DNA of 64,000 bases. It comes from Enoplolaimus lenunculus (lineage: Eukaryota; Nematoda; Enoplea; Enoplida; Thoracostomopsidae). The translations under genes were made by a program, and so were the position numbers. Positions 10,921-22,900 of the stretch are shown piece by piece; within the stretch, counting starts at the first letter, position 1; every line of letters begins with the position of its first letter. The DNA lies in assembly GCA_030248215.1 (NCBI GenBank), contig JASANG010000272.1, positions 62,001-126,000 on the forward strand. The letters are read 5' to 3'. Below the pieces are notes generated by a model. That model made no database searches. It saw only the letters and a list, made by a program, of their open reading frames with translations, and had not been told where the DNA came from.

Positions 10921-13900
10921 CTGTAGTTGTATATATATGTCATGTAATAGGCCAATCTGATCTGCTATTCGACGCAAATAGCAGTTTGGTTTATGCCAAA
11001 TAACGATTGTGAGATGTCGCAAAACGACGGTTATTTAATATCAACGCTGATTGGTAACGGTATTGTATTGCGTCTGTCCAAATAATCGAATCTGATTGGT
11101 TTATAAGTTCAATAGCAGTTTAGCCCAAGCCAAACTGCTATTTACATAAAATGGCAGATTGGCCTGACCTGTTTAGGCCAGTTAGTAATTGGTCTGAATA
11201 GCAGAACTAACCGTTTAAGTCGGGACCAGGTTCCGTTGCAAATTTTTAAGCACGATAGTGCTGGTGGGAGGTGCATTACACGGCCTTTTCGATTTTATAG
11301 GAAAAGATTTATGCCGCATATTCTGGCGATTACAGCCCCGCAACTAGAAATTTTTGGCACTATATATGTTACTTCCCGACAAAGAAATATTTTCATTCAC
11401 ATAGGAAAATTGTCTTTAATTCGGTTCTCAGGGCCTGCCGCCCCCTGAACCCCCGCAAGCACCAGGGACCTTAAGCATGATATGCAGCTATAGCCTGCAG
11501 ACCTCCACAATAAACAAATTTATTATTAGACACTTTAAATTTCTGACGTAGTAGGTATTTTTAAAGCGTGTTTTTGGCGTTCTAGTATGTGAACGGCTTA
11601 CTGCTGTGAACTTTGTAGGCGACAGCCTTCCATCCTCCTTAGCGTCTCTGAAATAGGCGGTTCCGTGGAGGGGCAGCACCTCCTCTGATTGAAAAGCAAA
11701 TAAGTGTCCCTACTGAAAATTCCCTCACAGTTCAATTGTGCAGGGCAGGTAGAGTAAAATTGCCAATTTTGCTTACAGGGGGTATGGACATTTTCTATAG
11801 GGGACAAGAAAAATTTTCCTAATATAGAAACTTTTCAATGTATATCACAACTGTTCGGCCAGTGCGGGGGTGCGTGTAGCAAAAAACGTTTGTAGGTGGA
11901 GCGGCGGTCGTTCCGCCATTGCGATTGTGACCGTGGGTACTTACGTCACGTCTAATGTCACGATTACGAATTCGATTATAATTCATGTTGTAATGGCGTC
12001 CGTTGGCATAATGTGCCGGTACTTCCGTCGTTCCATACGTTATCAGTGTAATATTGTTCACAGTTCCTTGATCAGATCCATCTGTGTCGGCCTTAAATTT
12101 TGAAACAGTTCAAACTGTGAAATTTTGACTTGGGTTTGCTACACTTTGGTTAAAACTGCTTCTAAATGAAGGTTTTTCAAACATAATCTGACGCGGGGGA
12201 CGTGTGGCCTGGCAAATGTTATGAAATGCAAAAATTGTAAACTAAGGACCTTACCTTCTTATAAGCAAAAATTTTTAACGAAACAAATTGTAAGGTTTTA
12301 ATATCACACAACATTTCTGACGGCAAAAATCATATTCTTTGCAATAAAAATTGCTGACGGCGGTAAATTGTAAGGTAAAGGTAGCGAGTGACCTTACCGT
12401 TTTATCACAATAGAATTCTGACGGGGGCGTACGCCTCTCACCCGCCTTTTGGATCCGCTAGTGCATCGCCAAGTGATGATAAGTACACAGTTTGCTGCAC
12501 ACAATTGAGAATACCACCATATAGACTTATAAACATTTAGCTAACGCATTTACTTCATTACTTCTACTTGATAGTCGTTCCTTGCATATAAGTAACATTC
12601 GTCGCACTCAACCAACTGCTTTTGTGAAATGAAAAATTCTTATTGTCAAAACACTTTCTATTACATTCTTTCATATCGTTCCGACGCGAATTCCTGGCTA
12701 TGCGCCTGAATAAAAAACTTACGACATCAATAACTTCGAGTTCCCACCAGCCAGCCGGATCTTCTCCCCACGAATGGACGGACATAAACGGCCACGAACG
12801 AAAGCCCTGCGATGAACGATCGTTTCGTCTTTGAGTCAGAAGTTGTGTACGAGTGCCTGAAATTGGCAACAGCGCTTGTCAAAAGGACAAAAGGGATATA
12901 CTCAACAATCTAATTCGGTAAACCACTTAGCTACACTGTTCTATAGCTGCTTTTAGGATTGATTATGTAAACATTTTTTTGGCCGGTAAACATGCAGAGA
13001 TTCAGCTTTCGTGCGCAGCCGTATACTAAGTTCAGGTCCTCAAAAATACGATCAATTTAAGATCAAACAAAGGTCTTTTCAGTTATTTTTTTCCAGCCCG
13101 TATTCGCCCAAAATGGTCTGATTTTGAAAATTGTTTTGCATATTTGGCTTCGATTAATGACTTCCCTGATCTTTCCAATACCAAATTTAAATTTCTTAAA
13201 AAATTGTTTAAATTTTTTGCATATTTGGTCTTCTAATGACATTCCCTGATCTTTCCACTCCCAAAATCTAAATTTCTTAAATATTCATTCCGTAGTCTCA
13301 CGGACTACCATTATCCATCCACAGCTGCTTAGAGCTGTGCAATGCCCGTGGGAACCCGCGGTTTCGATTCCACGAAGCAGTCTTCGGTTCCTCAAAAAAT
13401 CAAATTTTTCAAAAATTGCTTGGTGTGGAATACGATAATGTCGTTATGAGAGAAGCAAAAATGCGCAAAACTTCAAAAAATCGAACCATTTCTGAGCAAA
13501 TACCAAGGGGAATAACCGAAAAGAGCTCGCAAATCGAAGAAAATAAATTGATTGAAATGAACCTGATATTATATCCAGGAATAGAACATAAGCTTATTTG
13601 AATCTAGTGATTATAGTTTGATATATTTTTATGAGTATTTCTGTTTTTTCTTCTGTTAATGAAATAAATGATGGAATACAAGGGTTTTTGCTGCGTATTC
13701 TTTTAATAATTATTATTTTCGTGAGGGGGCGTTCCGTAGAACGGTTTGGTTCAAGTTACACTCTTACAATATTTTAGACTGATAATTTTTTTACCTGCAG
13801 GTGAAACTAAAAATATTTCCAAATTGCCACGACAGGTATACTCAATATCGACTACAATTTGAACGTGCTCTAAATGTTTGACGTTATTGAACTGGCCGTT

Positions 13901-16900
13901 ACAAGCGTCTGTTTTGAATCGAATTTTCGCCGGAATGTTGGCGTCAAAATGTCTGAAAACACAAACGATGTTTATCGAAACTTTGCGATCCGGCATCCAT
14001 TTCAAAATTGAGTCAAAAATACAAAACGCACCTAAAAATAGTGTGAATATTGATGCTAAAATACCGTTGTAACAAATGCTAAAAAACGGTAATATCGGTC
14101 CTGAAGCCAGAGGGGCGCAGGGGTGCTCAGCTTCCCCTGGAAGAATTTTGTCCTACCTAGAAAATTTTCACCATTGCTTGTAAGCCATTGACAAACTCTC
14201 GAGTGCGTCTCCTGAAAAATGTTCAGTTCACTTCTAGCAAGGTGAGCTGGCTGCTGGACTGGTTTATACGCATGACTATTCTACAAATGCGATTCATTTT
14301 AAAGTTTCTCTGCTTAGAAAAAGCGTTTTGAACGATGATTTTCGTTCGAACCGGGAAAAACGATTACAATGTTGTTTTGTTTCTGGCACAATTAATAATT
14401 ATTTAACTTTTCCATTAAACCAACCGCGGCTTTTTACGTAGCCGTAGTTTTCGCTTGGAGACGTCTGTACCATATGACTATTAACTTTCAAATGTAAGTA
14501 TAATGGTTAACCCAATGGCGGATCCACGGGGGTCACCCCGGCCGTGGCCCCCCAACAGCACCCACAAAATATGGCCACCCCCCCTTTTCACTTTTTCCTT
14601 CCCCCCCCCCCCTCTCTCTCCCCCTTTTCCTCACAAACCACCAACCCCAAAAAACAGCCAGTCCTTTTATCTTTTATTTTACTTTTCAAGTTTTTCTTCT
14701 CAATCTATTTATAAGAATACAATTATTTTTAAATTTAAGCCATATAAAGATAATATTATAAGCTTAAACGACGCCCCCAGGCCCCCCAACAGCATCTCGA
14801 CAAAAATTATATTGGGACTCAAAATGGGGACCCCCCTTTTATTTGGGTCACTACAGTATGGGTGAAAAATATGTTTATTACCTGTGAATATTCTAACTTA
14901 TTTCTCTAAAATTATTCGTGCGTGTATTGCCGAAATTTTCAATTTGTGTCATACTCCATAATTTGTCACGTTTCCATCTACTTCATTTGTCTCAGGATTT
15001 TGGCATTCTAAATGGTGTGTTTACAGCATTAAAAACGATAAAATAGCGTTAAAAGATATTTTTCGGGTACTAGTATTTTTTATTTTCCGGTTCCGGCGCC
15101 GGTTCTGGTTCCGGTATTTGTTTAACTTTCCGATTCCGGTATTTTATAATTCCCGTTGCACCCTGGGGCCACCAAACTCCAGAGTGGGGGCCCAAAATTT
15201 ACGAGTGAAGCGAGCAAAATGCCAGGCGCAACTTCGGCGGTTTTTGTTTCAACCGTTAGGGTGGGGGTCCTTTCTATGTGTGGGGCCTCCCAAATCGTGG
15301 TATGGGGGGTGGCTATTCCGGCTCTGAATCTTGCGTTTAGGTGTTCTAAGGTATATATACATAATGCATGTATCCTTGTTGTGTACGCCCCCGTTAATAA
15401 AGGTCTATACAAGGTATAAAGGGCTATAATTCAATAAACAGAACAACAACATTCTCATTCGAGATTCATTATTCGAAAAATACACAGTAAAGCGTAAATG
15501 AAATTTGATTCTGATACTCCTTGATCCGATAGTTTCAAATATTTTTAAATTTTGCTATTCGCACGTTTTTTAAACTTTGTTCTACCCGAAAATTGCCGTG
15601 TCATTTTCTTTCTCGAAAACCGAATCACAACGGTAAGAAACATATCTTTAACAAAATTGAAAAGTAGATTTTTACAATTGTTTTAAAATATACGGAATTT
15701 TTGCTAAACAGTGGCGATTTGAAAAATGTATATTCGTTGTCCAATTATTTTTTAATTTTATAAAAACAACTCAAAATTTTCTGATTGGCTCGGTTCACCC
15801 CTATAGCTTGTACATTAGTATGCGATACGGTATTCATTCGTTGATTGGTATGTCTGTGTAAAATCTACTACAGTTACCTAAAGTTAGCTAAGTTACCTAA
15901 ACTTACATTTTTTCGGGTTGTCACCTTTTTTTCAGTTTATCTTTGGTCAATCTATTAAGCATTTAGTGTTAATGAAGCCGGCATTCCTAATAGTGCCTTT
16001 ACGATAATTACCATAACCTAACAAAGCAGATATGTAATCTGCAGTGTGTACCCAGAGGTATAGATAGATCCCTACGGGCATGTTTTTACACCTGCTAGTT
16101 TTTGTGGAATTTTTTGACTCTATCTTGAGTTAAAAACACGATGGCTGGTTTATAATTTCGATTGATTTTATAATTTTTAAAAATACGCTTGCAACCTTTT
16201 GTGCAAACAGCCACGCAAGTGCAAAAAAATGACGATTTTAAATGATTTTCTGGCTTTTGTACAATTTTCTTAATTTAAACTGAAAACTTAGGCTTATGGA
16301 ATGCTTAGGTAAAAGCTTAAGCTTAAACAATTTATTTCCAAAATGTAAGCCTAAGCTTGTGTTGAACCTGAGCCTAAGCTTGAGACGGAACCTGAGACTC
16401 TGGCGGTAGTTTACATGAGCCAGTTTGTCGCTGAAAATTTCCATAGACTCTGTTTGCGAAATTGTTTGATCTCCTATATATTTAGTTTAAGTACATTTAG
16501 GTGATTCATACAAAACCTCCATTTATTCTAAGCTTCTTTGCATAATTTAGCGGCAGTCTTTTGCCGGAACAACCATCGACCCATGTGTTAAAGATCAGGG
16601 GCGGAACGTTTTTGTGTCGGACTGCACCAGAGTAAGCTTAAGCGTTAAACTATTTTTTCGCTTTGGCTTAGGCTTAGGCTTAGCTATAAAGTCAATGTAC
16701 CTCTTAGGCTTAGACTTAGAAATATGCTTCTACTACTGTTACAGCCCTGTTCTATACGTTGGCCAAACCATCATCTTAGCGTACAAAAGCAAGCCCCGAG
16801 ACCATCGCCTCCAGTATCTATAATGTTGAACTGCCTGATTTTCTCTATTCAGAAAATTATATGGTTAAAACTACGACAATATTCCACATTCAGAGCTCGC

Positions 16901-19900
16901 TGGGTTTGCTGAAGGTATTCACAAAAGAAACCAAAACTTTTGCGGGTTTTAAACTTTTTACCAGCGTTCAGACGTCTTCTTTAGCCTTTAATTGACAAAT
17001 GTTTAACGGTATACGGCCGTTTTTAGCAAATAAAGAGGTTTGCCAAAAAGTGCTCAACATAATATAAATAAACGTAAAATTTGAATGACGTTCCATTTTT
17101 GAAAAATATGGTCCATGTAAAAGATAAGTAACGGAACGTTTTTCTATTGGTCTAGAATAAAGTTCTTTAGATTTTATTTTTTGCTCACGTTTAGAGCAAT
17201 ATATAAGCTCATTCTTACGCGTAAGCTTAGGCTTAGGTTTAGGAATATGCTTATAAAACTGTTCGGCCCCTGGTCTGCATATTAGCTTCTACAGGGCTAC
17301 ATTGAAACGGAAACTAGTATATATAGCTGGTGCGTTTCTACGTTGCGTGTCACATTTCAAATCTGTTGAAAATTCCGAGCTATTTTGGCACGTAACATGG
17401 TACAAACGGTGCATATCACTGATAATAGGAATAATTTAGTAAAAGTTACATGTTCTCAAGCAGCTGCGTGACAAAAAAAATGAATTTTCTACATTTTAAT
17501 TAGATTCTGCGTATGCTTTATTTCATTTTATTAAAATTCAACAACCATTCCTGTTATGGTATTTGAATAAATTCTGATTGATCCACTTAACTTGCATATA
17601 TTTTCATTGAAATGTGTTGATTGGGTACCCACGTTTGAACTCTAAGACCTACTGCTTGCGAACAGTATTTAAATATTTGTTTACCGCTTATAGTCAGTGC
17701 CTAATATTTGCATAAAACTGGCAAACCGCCTTAGAATGTCGTGGATTTTGGATTTCAACTTTGCGCTATGAAATATCGAATCAGAAGTTTTAATGCAAAA
17801 CAAAAGTCGCACGTTTCGTCCAAAACGCTTCAGGTTAGAATTTACTTCAAGAATTATTTAGGTTTATCAGCTTAATTCTTATTTATAAATATTTAGCAAA
17901 TACACACATAAGGTTTGCATTTCAGATTAAAAAGTGTTGAAGGCATATGTAAAAATCACGGGCGGATCATTTATTCAGTGGGACTGCAATAAAGTATGCA
18001 TAAGCTTTAGACTATTTTTTTGCTCAGACGTAGACTTAGGCCTAAGTTTATGCGTGCGCGTAGGCTTAGGAATACGCTCTTGCTACTGTATTAACGCTCC
18101 TGTTCTACACACTGACGCTGTAAAACGACTTTACCTCGGTTGAAATTGTGGGAAAATTGTTTTGCAAATCTTTTGCTTTGGCACCGAAGTCCACGATTCT
18201 GCTGAAGTAACGAATGCTTCTGCGTTCATTAGACCAAATCCGAATCTAAAATATGTAAAAAATTAAAACCAGTTTAAGTTATTTCAATTATGGTTCAGGC
18301 TTTGGCTTATGGTTCAAATAATTAAAAACGATAGTTTTTAGGCTTTGGTTTAAATTTGTGTCTTAATTAAAGCAAATGAATTGTAATAATGCGTCATATG
18401 CTTTTAAACTTTTGTATTGTTAGAATCGTGCAAAATTTATTTATGATACTCAGAAATGAAACACAGTTTACATTGCTAATAGGCAGTGGCGGATCCAGGA
18501 TCTCAAAATGGGGGGGGGGGCAAAATTTCACAGGTAATAAACTTACTTTTGACCCACACACAAACCACGAACTATTGTCACAAAATTGCTACATAATTTT
18601 TGTCGAGATGCTGTTGGGGGGGGGGCAAGGCCGGGGTGGCCCCCCCATGGATCCGTCATTGCTAATAGGTCCCTAAATAACTGAACCTTTGCATAAACTT
18701 TGGGAATAATAATTACGTGTATTTCCGACTAACGGATTTCTAGAGGCAAAATACAGTCAGTCGGAACTATTTTAAACGGAAAACATGATGCGATGAAAGT
18801 CGAGTATAAAACAGCGGTTGAAGTATTGGTTTGTAGTTTTTGGCATTGTCAAATTATTGAAAATGGTTCAATAAAAGCAAATACAATGTCTTATGAAGTT
18901 GGCCTCGTTTACCACCCTTGGCTCGTATGTTGCTTGGGGAAAATCATTTTCTGTAGGACAACCGGGCAGCCAAATAGAGTAAGCCTAAATAAGCTTCAGA
19001 CTAACCTGTTATCTATACTTAGGCTTAGGAATATGCTTAGGTATACTACTGTTACCCAGGCGCGTAGTCAAAAAGGGTGTAGGGATTTTAGACCCCCCTT
19101 GGAATAGTTTTGGCCCCTTCTAGATAATTTTCAAGCTTGCCTGTAAGTTAACGAAAAGTCTTGTATGCCCATCCAGAAATTTTCTTAGCCGCCTAGCAAT
19201 TTGAGCTGGCTACGGCGTGCGGCTGTAGCCTTTATCTATACATGTGCTGCACCATTTTCGGTACTCATTTGGCTGTCAGCCACAGCGATGTGAAAGTGCA
19301 AGACTGCACACATTTTCAACAGAAATAGTGTCACTGTAAATTTTTTTACATATATAGCCTTTTCAAGAATTCTTTGCATCACTGAAGTCCGGTAGCGGTT
19401 TCTTACTATTCTTGTTTACAAATCTTTAATATCGCCATAAAATTACACTCCCAGAAATGGTGAGTCAAATTGACTTTCTCCGAAATAAGCTCTACGGCAC
19501 TACACAAACAGAGTCAAATTTCGCACATTAAAGTGTTGCGGAGTGTGAATTTGACTCAGTTTGTGTAGTGCCATTGAGCCTATTTCGGATAGAGTCAATT
19601 TGACTCACCATTTTATGCAGTGTACGAAAGGGTAGACTGGGTTGATAAAATCAACAAAATCTCTTTTAGGTAACACGCCATCTAGAGAATCCAAGCCTTG
19701 TTTACAAGTTGTTTGCTCTAAGAAAACTTTTGAGGCAAAATTTCTGAAATACGTCACACATGAAGTGCTTTCGTCATCAACTACGAAATTTGTATTTCCG
19801 CCGGAAACTGTACAATCTTAATATATGATGCATGAATGAATACAAAATTATCCGTATATCCGTAGGCAAAAAATGCGTATCACATTAAATCACCAAATTT

Positions 19901-22900
19901 AAGTACGTTTTTATAAGCGAGAAATCGATTAGATTTTATATATACTTCAACAGGTAAAATTACCAGTACAGCTTGCTACTGTAAGCAGAGAACATTAATT
20001 GATAGAGTAAATCTAGATATGCTTTTTCTGAAACTTCCCTCTTTATCATAGCCCAAGGGTACTCCGTACAAATACCTATGCCATATAGAAGACATCTTTC
20101 ATCATTCTAGTAGAAATAGTCAACTTTAACAGTTAATAGTTGCTATTCATTTGAGAATATGGGCCCCAGTCTGCGAGAACAGTGCAACTGATCTGGATAT
20201 ATATATACATATATACATATATATATTTATATATATATAAATATATATATACTTCGCATACAAGAAGCTTTAGCAGGATATACACATTGCCCCACCGAAA
20301 TTTCTGAAAAAATAGTCGAAAAAGACTAAGCAGTAAAATAACCCTTATAGGTCAAAAACAATTTTCACTCTCGCTACGAGTGCTCACAAAATGCTTTTAG
20401 ACATGGTCATTCCCGCTGGAAACAAAATCTCGGCTACGCTTCAAGAACAGCATTTTTATAACGTACATTTAATTTTACAACAGATTTCAGGTTTAAAAGT
20501 TTTGCATGAGCCGATTGTGGTGGTTAGTTTCATTTATAAAATTCTAACTTTACAAGTAATTGACAACAATTAGATTTTGCCATAAATTGAATTGTTCGGA
20601 TATATACTGGTTTAAAACAATCTTTGGGTTCTGTTTTCACAGCAACCCAATTAATTCAGTGATGCACGCAGAAGGGGTGCTTGCTTCTATCGTTAGCCCC
20701 TCCCCCCTTGTTCGGTTCCACTATTATGTTTTTTAGCCTCATGGAACAAAATGAAGCCGTGACGCATTACGTATTAAATTTAGCTAAATCTCTTTGGTTA
20801 CATTCAAATGCAGCAGGCAGAACTGGGTAGTTTTCTACATGTCTTGCACGCGCTATTTATGGAACAAAGAGACACTCGCGTGTTTTGAGTGTCGATTTGA
20901 CGTTGAATATATATTTTTTATATCAGATTAATATTTAATCAACAGCAAAAACTGCATATTCATTTAATTAATATTAGTGGTATTATTTCTCGCGGTGTTT
21001 GGTGTATTTCCGGTTCAGGTTTCCTATTATATCGGCTCAGTGTGGATTTGGTTTGTCTGTGTTGTCTTAAAAATTGGATATTAGCATTTAATATAAATTT
21101 TGAACCATTCAACCACAGGATTAAATCACATTTTCTTGTTTTATGCACATTAAACTAGCGTACACAACGATAAAGCAAAATAAATATGTAATCTCGTTAC
21201 AGAGTCGTACAGATACTGTAGTGATCCGAATACGAGGCGGTGACTGATATTTGTTTCGCGTTTCCAGAGAATACCACTATGGAGATTCGGATTCTTTCTG
21301 TTATTTATTTTTCAACCAAGACCCAGTTGTTTGGACCACACACCTTTAACTTTATTCTAGGCATTTTATGTAGTTAATGTTCATCGCTTTAGCGAAACAC
21401 TTTCAAGGCTTGAGTATGCTGCTATGAATATAGTTAGAATTTATACCTTGGGTAATGACTCAAATTCTGTACTAAACTTAATTTTGCGTTATGGACTTCT
21501 TAGTAAATTTCGGATAGAGTCAATCGATTTGAACTCAAACTAAAGAACTTGAGTCTAATTACATTCTCTTCTCGATTTCGTTCACTACAGCACCCATGCC
21601 AGGATGGCCAAAACGTTTCAGGATTGGCAAGCCGAAATTTGATATGACTTAATACAAGCGAAGATAAAATCCACTGCACCACAATGAAGCAGGCATAAGA
21701 TGATTATTGCATGACCTGATTTATTTTTGCTTGTTCTAACTTAGCCCTGGTTGGTACCTGCCTCGGCCCCACTAAAAATCCTGGCCCGCGAGTATTAAGT
21801 TTATATATCAAATTACTCTTCAGGCTAATTAGTAATTGGCTAAAGTCGATTTGATATTCGATGTAAAGGATAGTGACATGCAACGGTCATCTATGTGACA
21901 CACAAGACGTTTTCTAAAGTTTTAAACATTGCAGGGTTGTAATAAACTAAAAATATCCATTAACAAATTAGATTCAAATTTCGTACCCTTGAGTACAATA
22001 GTCAGTATGATTTGGCAAACACAAAGTACGTAAGTTTGCTGCTGCAAAAGTTAAAAGATACATCTGTGGTGGTCCTGGTGCTGACAATTACTTACTTGAT
22101 GGGTGTTCACTTGGCGGGTCAGAAGCTTACTAAATGATATAAATTTGATTACAAATCGTGTCAAAAATATAACCTGTGTTTTAACCCCTTCTCACACAGA
22201 GTGGCCTATAGGCAACTCAGCGCAGTGTATATACGTTCAATAATATATATCGCACAGTGTTTAACAATTGCAACACGTATACATAGTACTAAATCACCAC
22301 AAGACGTGAAAACCCCCTCGGGCTCGAGCGACAAGCTCCTATAGCTGAGTGGTGATGGTAAATGCCTCACACTCCAGTCACTGGAGTTCGAATCCTAGCA
22401 TAAAGTAGGTCTCAGGGGAAATAGATAATATTTATGTGATAAACGGTTAAGCGGAAAATTTTCAGTTTACTATCTGTAAACGCTTTGTGTGTTTCTACAC
22501 AGCATCTTTCAAAACTCTTTTTTAGTAAATTGGAAAAATTCCGAAATGAATTTTAGTGTAGCAAAATGGTATTAAGCGTCTATAGCTGAAATTTCGATTG
22601 GGTTCCGAAAATTTTGGTTAATTGAAACTCACTGAGTTTGAGCCTAAAGTTGAATTTCAATGTAGGAAATTGAGCTTAAAATTTAATTTGAATTTAGCGG
22701 TTGAAATCACCATAGTAATTGTGAGACTGGTCTGATGTAAACAGTGTGATAATGGCAGAATATAAACAATTTTTGTATAGACAATACATATACTTCAACT
22801 GAACACACTTTGGTTTGCCCCCTGGAAAAAATTTTGCCCCTCCCTAGATTTTCAACACTTGTAAGTCATTGAAAATTATTAAATGCCCCTCCTGAAAATT

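Larger units (their letters stand above)
13953..18134 (-). other. PCSK1-like intron 13, filled with repeats
   Basis: No further exon seen. Holds a family G repeat (14105-14252), hAT-like MITE pieces with a C-rich run (14513-14870), a CCGGTT-rich piece (15087-15165), and family A1 MITEs at 16578-16755, 17107-17275 and 17953-18113. The last ends about 20 bases from exon 13. Confidence 0.6.

Noticed and set aside
10921-11022. Longer version of the last convertase exon reading upstream through [15 protein letters not shown]
   Set aside because: That stretch lies in a MITE arm and offers no phase-0 acceptor better than the ACAACTACAG site at 10921.
21500-21682. Minus-strand frame with [14 protein letters not shown], considered as the missing convertase junction exon
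   Set aside because: The true exons were found at 25964-26080 and 18135-18245 with exact phases; this frame lacks the conserved motifs.
22336-22410. tRNA gene
   Set aside because: A- and B-box-like sequence is present but no closed cloverleaf, and the same segment recurs inside TTAA-bounded MITEs.
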